Origin: Hondaea fermentalgiana
Taxonomy: Eukaryota > Sar > Bigyra > Thraustochytrida > Thraustochytriidae
DNA: 64,000 nt
NCBI GenBank assembly: GCA_014084085.1
Contig: NPFB01000016.1
Coordinates: forward strand, 67,769 to 131,768
Reading direction: 5' to 3'
A program made the translations under genes and the position numbers. Position 1 is the first letter of the stretch. Each line of letters starts with the position of its first letter. The notes under the pieces are model-generated. The model was not told where the DNA came from. It searched no databases and saw only the letters and a list, made by a program, of their open reading frames with translations. This document shows positions 37,537 through 45,746 of the stretch, in pieces.

Positions 37537-40470
37537 TCATGCTTCATTCCCTTTTGTAGAAAGCACTTGCTCGAAGATCTCCTTGCCGAGCGGCGAAGCT
37601 TGCGCCCAGCTAATGAATTGCAATCGGTCTACAGAGTCTGCTTCAAAGCTGGTTCCCTTGAGATCAAAGGCAGCAAGCTCCAGCGCAGCACCTTGTAGCG
37701 CTTCCTTACCTTCAAGCCTACTAGGCTTGTCATGTATGCGGGAAATGGCTTTGCAACAGCATCGTAGCATTGTTCGCGCAACCGGAATTTCTAAGTGACC
37801 CCTTGACTTCACATCAAAGAGCCCAAAACAAAATGAAAGCTTGTCTTCAGTCGTCGACGAAGTGGTGAGAAGTGTCATCGCAACAAATACATCCCATGCA
37901 TTCGCTACATCATTTCCCCCTTTCATGGCCTCGTAAATTTTGCGGAGATGTGCACTGTCTCCTTGCTGTGCGAAGGTTTTGTCAAAGACATCGTCCGTCA
38001 TTTTGCTGCTCGTCGTCACCGAAGAGAAGGTCAGCAGCGATGAGCGCACGAAAGCGAGTGATAGTTCGTCATGACCATGATGTGCGAGACTGACGGGAGC
38101 GGTCTCTTCTGCACTGCTGCGCGAAGCCTCTGTGTCCTCTGCTGCCACGGGAATAAAGCTCTTTGACCACTTGCGCGCAGCCAAAAGATCCCTCTCCTTT
38201 TTCGGCACATGTCGGGCCTCCCCCTCTTGGTTCGGGGACGCAAGGGCCTCTTCGCCGCCTTGCTGGCGCGGGGAACGGGTGGGCTTGCCGAACTTCTTCT
38301 CAAAAAATGCTGCTCGCGCCTGCCGTGCGTTCACGGGGTTAACAGGGCCACCACCGTCAGGCATGGGCTCATCATCTCTTGGCGATCCGCGCTCGCGTTG
38401 CTCGTTGAGGACTTTTTCTTCGGCAACTTTGGGGGTGATTTCGCTTTCGGGCTTGTGGTCGACTGACGCGTCCTCGAGATCTGCGGGAATAGTATCTTGT
38501 TCTTTGGCGCTCTCTGAAATGCTCATGGTAGTACTTTCTGCAACAGCTGTTGCGGCTTCCTCTTCATGCAAAAGCGGCGCTGGGGACGCTGGCGCGGGAG
38601 CTGGGACCGGAACCTGAGCTTCTGGCGAAGTCGAGCCAGCATTTTGCGTGAGATCTGCCTCGTCGGAGTTACTGGCGTTTAAGGGATCATCGCGTGAAAG
38701 TCCCTGCTGCTGACGCGAGAAAGCGAGCGTCACGGCTGCTTGAAGCGCATCAATATCACTGACAAGAGTGTCAATCGTCGCTTTCGACTTGGCAATATCT
38801 CGATCCTTGCCCTCGGCTGTGTCGCTCATGCATGATATGCGCTCTTGCTCGAGCGCCATGGAGGCCAAGGCAGCAGGTTGCTGCGGCGGGTGCGGATTTT
38901 TATCCTTTTTAGAGAGAAGTCGATCCATTGCGCTCTTTTGCTTCTTTTTCGATTTTCGATTGCGTGCCTTTTCGGTGGTTAGTTTGTCAGCGCAGAATTC
39001 GTCGAGGAGTCGCTTGATCGCCATGTGACCATTACGCTGCGCCATAAAGGGTGCAGTGGTACCAAAGTTTGTTTGATGGAGCACATTTTCGCGCGTACAT
39101 GCCGCAAGCAGCAACTTTACCACCTCGGTGTGACCATTTTCCGTGGCGGCGTAGAGCGGTGTTTTGTTGAGAAAAGTCGGTTTGTTGGTGTTTGCATGAC
39201 CGTCCATAAGAACGCGGAGCAGAGCGGTGTTTCCTCGCTCCGCCGCGACAAAGACGGGCGTTTTTCCGGTGTTTGAGGCAAAGTCGATGAGCACTCCTGC
39301 ACGTCCGGGATGCACATTCGGAACCTCAGTTTCAGTTTCTGCAAGCGCCTGAGCAGCCTCTCTACCGTCTCTTGGCCTTGCCTGGAAGAGCAAATTGGCC
39401 ATCTTTTGCATTGTGAGCGGAGGGCGCTTTTCGAGCAATAATTTGGTGGTGTTAAGCGCACCGCGCTCGACAGCACAAAAGAATGCCGTACGGCCGTCCT
39501 CGGTGGTACAATTCACATGAGCCTGCGCATCGAGAAGGCGTCGAACAATCTTGGATTGGCCCGTGCGGCACGCAGTGCAGAGAGGGCTGCCCCGCTCAAG
39601 AGTACCAAGATTAAGATCTAGAATTGCCAACTCTTCTCCTGTTTCCTGTTGAATCATTTCACCCCAGTCCACCAGTTTGACCACCACCTCGACGAAACCT
39701 TTGTCACACGCGACAAAGAGTGCTGTGCGACCCGCGCTATCTTGCGTATTGACACTAAGCGCGCGACCACACTTTTTCAATAAGAGATCCACAATGGCCG
39801 GGTAGCCATACTCGCACGCGAGAAGTAGCGGCGTTTGGCGAGACTTTGTGAGGCAAGCTGGGTTAGCGTCGAGGTCGAGAAGCGCGCGAACGAGCTTTGC
39901 GTTGCCTTGGCGACAGGCAACATGAAGCGCAGTGGCAAGGTCCCACTCCTCGGAGCCTGACGTGTTGACGTTGATTGCGCCGCGCTTGTCTGTGAGAAGG
40001 CGAATGACGTAATCGTTGTAGCCATTGAATGCTGCCCAAAGAGCAGTTTCGATGGCTGTTTCCTTTTCGTGAGTGTTGCGCAGTCGATGCACGAGCTGAA
40101 GCTCGGCACGGCGCATAAGTCGGCTGCGCCCGCGCGCGACGCCAACAACTTGTGCGAAAATAGAAGCAACAGCGCCTTGGTAAATATGGTTCCATGATTT
40201 GCAGACCGCGCACGCCATGCCGATCTCATTGGCGGGGAGATAGCGAAGCACCATTTCCTGGATGTCAAAGGGGAGCTCGGCAAAGTTAAAGGCATTGGCA
40301 GCGATGATTTCTTTGCGCTGTTGCCTTTTACGAGCCTCTGCAAGGCGCTTTCCCTCGGCGGCTTTGCTAAAGACGGCTTGAGCTAGCGCCAGACTGCTGC
40401 TGCTGCTAGTGCCGCTACTGCTTCGCCGTGCAGCCTTGCTTCCCGAGGCTCGTCGCTGCTGCTGCTGCAT
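37537..40470 (-). CDS. F-box, ankyrin-repeat protein with EF-hand-like C-terminus
   Basis: The product is 977 residues from the ATG at 40470 (MQQQQRRASG); the longer frame starts with GTG and was not used. Residues 62-100 are an F-box (FAELPFDIQEMVLRYLP, ACAVCKSWNHIYQ). About ten ankyrin repeats run from 140 to 520 (TALHVACRQGNAKLVRALL, TPLLLACEYGYPAIVDLLL, TALFVACDKGF, TPVFVAAERGN, TPLYAATENGHTEVVKLLL). A long disordered region (about 525-800) follows. The last 150 residues resemble a calcineurin-B/recoverin-type EF-hand unit (KLSFCFGLFDVKSRGHLEI), but the loop lacks the bidentate Glu, so calcium binding is doubtful. F-box proteins recruit substrates to SKP1-CUL1 ligases, here presumably through the ankyrin repeats. 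Confidence 0.85.
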   Translation of the reverse strand: MQQQQRRASGSKAARRSSSGTSSSSSLALAQAVFSKAAEGKRLAEARKRQQRKEIIAANAFNFAELPFDIQEMVLRYLPANEIGMACAVCKSWNHIYQGAVASIFAQVVGVARGRSRLMRRAELQLVHRLRNTHEKETAIETALWAAFNGYNDYVIRLLTDKRGAINVNTSGSEEWDLATALHVACRQGNAKLVRALLDLDANPACLTKSRQTPLLLACEYGYPAIVDLLLKKCGRALSVNTQDSAGRTALFVACDKGFVEVVVKLVDWGEMIQQETGEELAILDLNLGTLERGSPLCTACRTGQSKIVRRLLDAQAHVNCTTEDGRTAFFCAVERGALNTTKLLLEKRPPLTMQKMANLLFQARPRDGREAAQALAETETEVPNVHPGRAGVLIDFASNTGKTPVFVAAERGNTALLRVLMDGHANTNKPTFLNKTPLYAATENGHTEVVKLLLAACTRENVLHQTNFGTTAPFMAQRNGHMAIKRLLDEFCADKLTTEKARNRKSKKKQKSAMDRLLSKKDKNPHPPQQPAALASMALEQERISCMSDTAEGKDRDIAKSKATIDTLVSDIDALQAAVTLAFSRQQQGLSRDDPLNASNSDEADLTQNAGSTSPEAQVPVPAPAPASPAPLLHEEEAATAVAESTTMSISESAKEQDTIPADLEDASVDHKPESEITPKVAEEKVLNEQRERGSPRDDEPMPDGGGPVNPVNARQARAAFFEKKFGKPTRSPRQQGGEEALASPNQEGEARHVPKKERDLLAARKWSKSFIPVAAEDTEASRSSAEETAPVSLAHHGHDELSLAFVRSSLLTFSSVTTSSKMTDDVFDKTFAQQGDSAHLRKIYEAMKGGNDVANAWDVFVAMTLLTTSSTTEDKLSFCFGLFDVKSRGHLEIPVARTMLRCCCKAISRIHDKPSRLEGKEALQGAALELAAFDLKGTSFEADSVDRLQFISWAQASPLGKEIFEQVLSTKGNEA

Positions 40471-41023
40471 GGTGTGGAGATTGTGAGTGCGTGAGTGAAG
40501 CAAGTGAGTGAGCGACACGCCTCGTGTCAGTCACCTTTGAACGGCACGGCACGTCGAGAATCGAGCTCGTTCGCTCGCGAACCTTCGAGCTCGTCTGCAA
40601 GCCTCCAAGCAAGCTTTCCCGCAAACACACTCGCCCGACGCACTGCGACCCTTTTTCGCTCGCGCGTACCGCAATTTTGCAGTGCTCGCCCGGCCGCCCG
40701 CTCGCCCCGCTTCACCAAGCCCGAGACGACCCGACGGGAAAAATGGCCGTTGACGCCTTCAGTTCCGACTTTGTTCCTTTTTAGTTCTAACATGGTTCTT
40801 TGGACGATCCGTATCGGTTCCGCAAGATTGCGGAGCCTCGCCTCGATCTAACGAGCACAGGCGACCATTCTTGCAACCCCTCCATCGCTTTTCGTCCGCA
40901 ATCTGCCGCGCGGCGGGGCGGGGTGCAGCATTGTCGTAACGCTGTCGAATAGCGCGGCTTTGCCTGCAGCGCGGGCGCGAGGATAGCGTCGCAGCCAGCA
41001 CAGCCAAGAGCCAGGCGCCCGTC
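40471..41023. promoter_or_regulatory. Divergent promoter region, F-box / Nei genes
   Basis: This is 553 bp of moderately GC-rich sequence separating two divergently transcribed genes. No TATA element is convincing and no extra ORF is supported. Confidence 0.45.
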
Positions 41024-42703
41024 ATGGTGGAGGGACACCATGTCCATCGTCTTGCGCACAGCTTCAACAAGTTGCTGCGCGGGAAACGCTTCCGCGCGAC
41101 GTCTCCGAATGGGAGGTTCGCGGACGGGGCCACGGCTGTCGATGGCAAGCTGCTGGAAAGGATGGACGCCATAGGAAAGAATCTCTTTGCCTTTTTCGAA
41201 GGCAATCACGTGGTCCATGTGCATTTTGGGATGAGCGGGCGGTGGGCCGTCTTTGACCTGAAAGACGCCCCGGAGCCAACTCCTGCAACGCGGCTACGAC
41301 TGGAGCACAAAGACAGCGCGATTGTAACACATCTTTCGGCCATGATTGTCCAGCTCGGCACCCAGGAGCTCTTTGATAGCAAAAAGGCGGCTCTAGGCGA
41401 AGACCCGCTCCGCGAAGACGCTGATCCCGATGCTTTGTGGCCCCGCGTTAGCAAGAGCAAAAAGGTGATTGGCCGATTGCTCATGGATCAGGGCATGTTT
41501 CCTGGCGTAGGCAACATTTACCGCGCTGAGATTCTGTTCAAGGCAGGAGTGCACCCGAACAGGCTCGCCACCATGTTGACACGCGAAGAGTTTGACCGGA
41601 TCTGGATGCACTCTGTAGACCTTTTGCAACGAGGTTTTCAAAGCGGGAGCATTCTCACCGTCGACAAGGACGAAGGAACGCGTCTTGGGCGGCCCAACAT
41701 GCGCCGATACATTTACAACCAGGCCAAGTGCGGTCGTTGCCAGGGCACGGTAGTGTCCTGGAGCATGGACACTCGAACATGCTATGCATGTCCGCATTGC
41801 CAACCGCTCAGAGCCGAGGAGTCACTGGAGTCGGAAACGATGGAGGTTCGCGTGTTCAATTCACACTGCGCCCGCGAATCGCTGCAGGAGCGTCTGAAAA
41901 CACCAGAAAAGTTGACCGTCAATGAGCTGCGCTCCGAGCTTGCAAATGCTAGCATCAAGATTGACGGCAAGGCAAACAAGAAAGCCGACCTTGTCCGCCT
42001 GCTCAAGGCGCACCAGGATGCCGTAGCGGAAAAATCACAAGCCCGAAATCCCAAGTCTGCCGCGGCAACGGCGCCAGAGGCGAATACTGAGCCCGAGGAC
42101 CTTGCTCGGCTGCGCGTGGCGGAGCTGCGGGAGCGCCTCAAGGCAGCAGGGCTCGATACACGAGGGAAAAAGGATGAGCTTGTCGCTCGTCTGAAATCCA
42201 ATGTGGAGGAGATGCTCGTCATCAAAGTCGAGGACAAGAGCCGTGCATCAAAATCACAAAGCAAACGGAAAGCCGCCAAACCGCGGCCGGGCACAAAGCA
42301 TCTCACAAACGTTGCAAGTGCTGCCGAGGCTGCCAAGGAAAAGGTGCTTGCTGGCGAGAAGCGAAACGTTGAGCATATTGCCGAGGACGATTTCCGCGCA
42401 GGGATCAAGACACCTGATCGTAAAAACATGCTCAAAGCAGGAACGAGCCATTTGAACATGAACCCTGCGACCGAAGCGGGAGATGCGGAAGAACGCCGAT
42501 TAGTGAGTAAATCCCGGGGCTCAAAGGCTAAGGCTTCTCCTGTCAAAACCAAGAAAGAGCGTACGGCAAAGAAGATTTCGACGCCTGCCAAAGCTGCTGC
42601 GACAAAGCGTCGTAGGGGCGAGAAACGTGCCGTGGAGCATGTGGCGGAAGAAGCAGACGTTCGAAGACGTTCCACGCGCCGTAGACGCCAGGCGCAAGCT
42701 TGA
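41024..42703 (+). CDS. nei: Nei/endonuclease VIII-family DNA glycosylase with two SAP domains; Val2 variant
   Basis: The product is 559 residues. The ATG at 41024 fits exactly because family catalysis depends on residue 2. The N-terminus is MVEGHHVHRLA: Glu3 is kept, but the usual Pro2 is Val, as in animal NEIL3. Next are the phosphate-binding loop Lys52 (GKNLF), VHVHFGMSGRW, the H2TH segment 161-178 (GVGNIYRAEILFKAGVHP) and an Fpg zinc finger with C236, C239, C256, C259 and Arg251. Overall similarity is to bacterial Nei, for example actinobacterial Nei with MPEGHTLHRLA. The C-terminal half adds two SAP DNA-binding motifs (about 297-331 and 361-395), two copies of GEKR-x-VEH-x-AE (444-453 and 532-541) and a basic end suited to nuclear import. 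It should excise oxidised pyrimidines in base-excision repair. Confidence 0.9.
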   Translation: MVEGHHVHRLAHSFNKLLRGKRFRATSPNGRFADGATAVDGKLLERMDAIGKNLFAFFEGNHVVHVHFGMSGRWAVFDLKDAPEPTPATRLRLEHKDSAIVTHLSAMIVQLGTQELFDSKKAALGEDPLREDADPDALWPRVSKSKKVIGRLLMDQGMFPGVGNIYRAEILFKAGVHPNRLATMLTREEFDRIWMHSVDLLQRGFQSGSILTVDKDEGTRLGRPNMRRYIYNQAKCGRCQGTVVSWSMDTRTCYACPHCQPLRAEESLESETMEVRVFNSHCARESLQERLKTPEKLTVNELRSELANASIKIDGKANKKADLVRLLKAHQDAVAEKSQARNPKSAAATAPEANTEPEDLARLRVAELRERLKAAGLDTRGKKDELVARLKSNVEEMLVIKVEDKSRASKSQSKRKAAKPRPGTKHLTNVASAAEAAKEKVLAGEKRNVEHIAEDDFRAGIKTPDRKNMLKAGTSHLNMNPATEAGDAEERRLVSKSRGSKAKASPVKTKKERTAKKISTPAKAAATKRRRGEKRAVEHVAEEADVRRRSTRRRRQAQA

Positions 42704-42799
42704 TCACGAGATGCTATTTTTTTGAACAACAAAAAAACCGAATCTAAATTCTCTTTTGGGGTGCGGACAATGGGCTTATGGTGGTATGACGAACTGTGA
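42704..42799. other. Very short convergent spacer
   Basis: Only 96 bp separate the stop codons of the Nei and ADAT3 genes, so their 3' untranslated regions must be short or overlap. Confidence 0.7.
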
Positions 42800-43867
42800 T
42801 CAACTTTCCTTTGGTTTTGGATCTGCGCAAGTGAAAACTTGGAAATGGTGGTTGAGCTGTTCGTGACAGTGAATTCGCGCGCAGGAGCCCAGCGCACCTC
42901 GACGCGGGTTCGGAGAGGCATAAAAGACGCGACGGACACGACTGTGCAAAAGAGCCATGGCACACATGGGACATGGCTCCATGGAGAGATAGGCGTCAAG
43001 TCCCGTGCAAAGATAGGTGTTGACGGGGTCAAAACCAGGGAAGTCGTCGTTTTCAAGATCCCCCGTTTCTTTGGCAAGAGAATCATGTTTCTCTTCATCT
43101 AGCTTGGCTCGTTTTCGCGATCCTGCTGCAGACGCAGGCGATGGCACTGCGTCGGCTTGCTTGGACAGCCTCGTTTGAAGAATGCGAGCACAGGTGCTGT
43201 TAATACAGTTCATGGCAGCGTGGCGCAAGGGGTGTCCTTCCTCGGTTGTTGTATCGAGACTTTTGGCAACCACAACGTCTGCATTTGGTTCTACGATTAA
43301 TGCAGCGTCCTTGCCTTGATGACTTGCGCTGAGTGCTGTGACCTGGCGCAAGTATTTTCCGGCTTGCACGCGATCACTTTGCGTGAGATCGAGGACTTGC
43401 AGCCCAGGTTTAAGACTTAGGCCTGCCCGAGATTTGATGAAGTTGACTGGCCAATAACGCATTGTCCACGACCGGGCCTCTTCGTAGCTGACAGGTGTGC
43501 TTTCCGGGATCTCTATGACCTCGGGGTCTCCGAGCTTGTCGCGCATAGCTTCGAGGCCCTGTGGTAGGGTACAGTCGTTTGGGTTTTCGCTGCAACATAG
43601 CAAAAGCTTTACTGGTCCATCGTTCGGTGTCTTGAAAATGCGGCGCAGGTGGGCCAGGTCCTCGGGCAGTGCGCAGGACGGTGTCTCGCGCAGGGCGCGC
43701 AGGAGAATCCCCGTGTCTCGTTTGTCGAGGAGTGTGGCGCAGAGCGCGAGACGGAGCTTTGGTGGAGCTGTCTCCAGCCCCGCCGCAGCGCGGCGCCTAC
43801 GCTTCTCTAGGGCCTCGTGCTCGCGCGAGAGAACCTGGCGAAAGTCGTCGTCGTTGGCGTCCGGCAT
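42800..43867 (-). CDS. ADAT3: tRNA-specific adenosine-34 deaminase subunit ADAT3/Tad3
   Basis: The product is 355 residues, close to the size of human ADAT3, with an ATG start. The deaminase fold at about 165-350 has H216 in HPLRHAAMNCIN, where the catalytic Glu expected after HA is absent, and zinc ligands C299 and C302 in SMEPCPMCAMALLHSR. VRRVFYASPNPRRGALGS and LNHHFQVF follow. Loss of the HAE glutamate and the CTGLDAYLSMEPCPMC block are ADAT3 hallmarks. ADAT3 pairs with the catalytic ADAT2 to convert A34 to inosine in tRNA anticodons, in the nucleus and cytosol. The N-terminal half (1-160) is the ADAT3-specific tRNA-binding part. A disordered insert lies at about 236-278. A tiny ORF ends 42 bp upstream on the same strand. 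Confidence 0.92.
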   Translation of the reverse strand: MPDANDDDFRQVLSREHEALEKRRRRAAAGLETAPPKLRLALCATLLDKRDTGILLRALRETPSCALPEDLAHLRRIFKTPNDGPVKLLLCCSENPNDCTLPQGLEAMRDKLGDPEVIEIPESTPVSYEEARSWTMRYWPVNFIKSRAGLSLKPGLQVLDLTQSDRVQAGKYLRQVTALSASHQGKDAALIVEPNADVVVAKSLDTTTEEGHPLRHAAMNCINSTCARILQTRLSKQADAVPSPASAAGSRKRAKLDEEKHDSLAKETGDLENDDFPGFDPVNTYLCTGLDAYLSMEPCPMCAMALLHSRVRRVFYASPNPRRGALGSCARIHCHEQLNHHFQVFTCADPKPKES

Positions 43868-43909
43868 GTGAGCAGTTTTTTGGGTGGTGGACAGGATCCC
43901 TTAGGACAC

Positions 43910-44161
43910 TCAGCGCTGGCGCTGGCGCTTGGCAGCGTCTACCTCGCTGGCGTGCGGGGCGCGCGGCCCAGGGTGCGTGGCTGGCGCGAGGTCAGCGTCC
44001 TCGAATGCTTCGAGTGTTGCGGCGAGCGTCGTCGTTTCCTTTTCTGCAGCCGTCAAAGTTTCCTCTAGCATTTCGTTCATGCTTTGCACGTTGGCGCTAA
44101 TGCCGCGCAGCGCGCCGGCCACCTCGCGCAGCGCCGTCACCGTGGTGAAAGGTACGCTCAT
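43910..44161 (-). CDS. Small coiled-coil protein (83 aa), possibly DASH/Dad1-like
   Basis: The frame is open further upstream (an ATG at 44314 lies in a CCTAGG repeat, a GTG at 44329), but the ATG at 44161 (MSVPFTTV) starts the plausible part. Residues 8-52 are one amphipathic helix with heptad-like Leu/Val/Met spacing (ALREVAGALRGISANVQ, NEMLEETLTAAEKETTTL), followed by a Pro/Arg-rich tail. The helix pattern recalls small DASH/DAM kinetochore subunits such as Dad1, but that is only a hypothesis from length and pattern. The stop is 42 bp before the ADAT3 ATG, so a shared transcript is possible. Confidence 0.45.
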   Translation of the reverse strand: MSVPFTTVTALREVAGALRGISANVQSMNEMLEETLTAAEKETTTLAATLEAFEDADLAPATHPGPRAPHASEVDAAKRQRQR

Positions 44162-44282
44162 GTCTTTACTCTTCCTCGCTACGCTACGTGTGCCCACGCG
44201 TTTCTCTGCAGCACCCCGCTTCTTCAAGGTGCGGGACGGGAACGGTTTTTGTTCATCGTTGATGGTCGCCAAGATAGGCAGA

Positions 44283-44305
44283 CCTAGGCCTAGGCCTAGG
44301 CCTAG
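44283..44305. repeat. CCTAGG hexanucleotide array
   Basis: Nearly four perfect units of the palindromic hexamer CCTAGG, directly followed by GTGCATGCATGC, another alternating palindromic stretch. Confidence 0.9.
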
Positions 44306-44410
44306 TGCATGCATGCGGTGGATGAGCACGAGCAGATAATCGCTCTAACTGCAAATGCTCTCTCTGCAGCGACAAATGATTCATCTGCAAAGGTCCAAGT
44401 TTTGGGATAA

Positions 44411-44450
44411 GAATCGAGGCAGTTTCCTCGGAATCGAGGCAGTTTCCTCG
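44411..44450. repeat. Perfect 20-bp tandem duplication
   Basis: The unit GAATCGAGGCAGTTTCCTCG is present at 44411-44430 and repeated exactly at 44431-44450. It has the same unit length as the duplication at 35057, but its sequence is unrelated. Confidence 0.95.
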
Positions 44451-45082
44451 TCACTGGACATTCATCCTGCGAGCGTCACCTTCAAGAAGCTCGACTCGAC
44501 GATCTTTTCGCACACTGGCCGACCCCTTTTGCTGCATGCTTGCTTGCTTACTTGCGATTGACCATCTCAAGCCGCAAGCCGCAAGTCGCAGTCGCTGTCG
44601 CCCACTATGTCGCTCATCGCATCACGCCCTGGAAGACGCCTCGTAGCTGAACCGGTGGCATGTGGGCGCGTGCAGCCAACGCCTTCTTTCTTCACCTTTC
44701 GACGTCTCCTCCGTCAGTGATCCATCCATCCCTCCGCTCCCCCTCCTCCTCGTCCCCGCCCCATGCGACTCGGCCATCGCCACATCCCATCGCCTCGATC
44801 TCGCCTCCTCCATCCCGATCCGAGCCCCCTCGTCCATTCGGTCGCTCTCGGGCCCCTCATCATCGGCCATGGCGGGTCGCGGCCTCGTCTCCGTCTACGC
44901 GCATCACGATGGCGCCCCGCCGGTTCAGAGCCGCCGCCCTTGCGCACGGTCCGCGTCTCCCGCTGCGCTGCGGCCTCGCGTCTGCGCCCGCTGCGAGCCG
45001 GGGCCGCGCCGCGCGGCGAGGCGGCGCGGCTGGCTCGGCCTGGCTGGCTGGCCTGGCGCGGGAGGGAGTCGCGAGGACCGGG

Positions 45083-45138
45083 ATGGAGTGGAGTGGATGG
45101 AATGGAATGGAATGGAATGGAATGGAATGGAGTGGAAT
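45083..45138. repeat. GGAAT-type pentanucleotide microsatellite
   Basis: Perfect TGGAA units run through about 45097-45130, with degenerate TGGAG units on either side. Confidence 0.9.
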
Positions 45139-45153
45139 CGGAGTGGGACCCGG

Positions 45154-45194
45154 CTGATCTGATCTGATCTGATCTGATCTGATCTGATCTGATC
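45154..45194. repeat. CTGAT pentanucleotide microsatellite
   Basis: Eight perfect CTGAT units, only 16 bp after the GGAAT array. Each unit boundary creates a GATC. Confidence 0.95.
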
Positions 45195-45429
45195 GTGCGC
45201 GGCGGAGTCCCTCCCGGCCTGCGTCCCCTTCGCAGGCGGCCTGCGCCGCCAGCCCTGAGGTCCAGGTCTCTCACCGCGTGGCCGCGCCCTGGATCCGCCC
45301 TCCCGAGGCGCCGCCGCCGGCGCGCGAAGTGGGGCGAAGTGAAGAGTCGCGCGGAGCACGGTCTCGGCTCTCTCCCTCTCTCTGCGTAGAAGAAAGGCCG
45401 AGTGCGACCAGCAAGCGAGCGAAACAATC

Positions 45430-45678
45430 AAGCAAACAAGCAAACAAGCAACCAAACAAACAAACAGGAAACCCGGGTGACTCTTGTCTTTCTGTCTGTC
45501 TGTCTGCCTGCCTGTCTGTCTGTGCGCAAGCAGGCGCCAAGCACGCGAGCAGCAGACCCGAGTCCGCGACTCCAGCCGGCGCCTCGTCACGGACCCGCGC
45601 GAGCCGCTCGAGCGCGACGGCCTGCGACGGGCGAAGCCGCGGCGGACTCCGCTCGCTCGCTCGCTCGCTCGCTCGCTC
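45430..45678. repeat. Cluster of tetranucleotide runs upstream of the LRR gene
   Basis: Three runs follow one another: CAAACAAG/CAAA (45430-45468), CTGT/CTGC (45489-45524) and GCTC (45651-45678, seven units). The last ends about 70 bp before the LRR start codon, so the cluster probably lies in the promoter or 5' leader. Confidence 0.85.
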
Positions 45679-45746
45679 ACGCGGCGCGGGCAGGGCCGGG
45701 AGACAGGGTCGCCGAAGAAGGTGGACGACCGAGGTCGACGAGGAGG

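Larger units (their letters stand above)
44162..45746. promoter_or_regulatory. Repeat-rich divergent spacer (1.6 kb)
   Basis: No gene is supported here; the overlapping GC-rich ORFs have no domains. It contains a CCTAGG array, a perfect 20-bp duplication, GGAAT and CTGAT pentanucleotide arrays, and GCAAACAA, CTGT and GCTC tetranucleotide runs, most of them clustered within 700 bp upstream of the LRR protein start. Confidence 0.6.

Noticed and set aside
42800..43867. ADAT2 (catalytic subunit) rather than ADAT3
   Set aside because: The HAE glutamate is missing (HAA) and the long N-terminal extension matches ADAT3; ADAT2 is shorter and keeps HAE.
45083..45138. GGAAT array as a sign of human satellite II/III contamination
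   Set aside because: Only about 30 bp is perfect, the flanks have the same GC-rich character as the rest of the window, and the neighbouring CTGAT array is not a human satellite.
45154..45194. CTGAT array as a CRISPR or telomere repeat
   Set aside because: There are no spacers, the unit is 5 bp, and no telomere-type G-rich hexamer/heptamer pattern is present.
44714..45427. Several 130-240-codon ORFs on both strands around the GGAAT and CTGAT arrays
   Set aside because: They consist of translated microsatellites and Arg/Pro-rich filler with no conserved feature.
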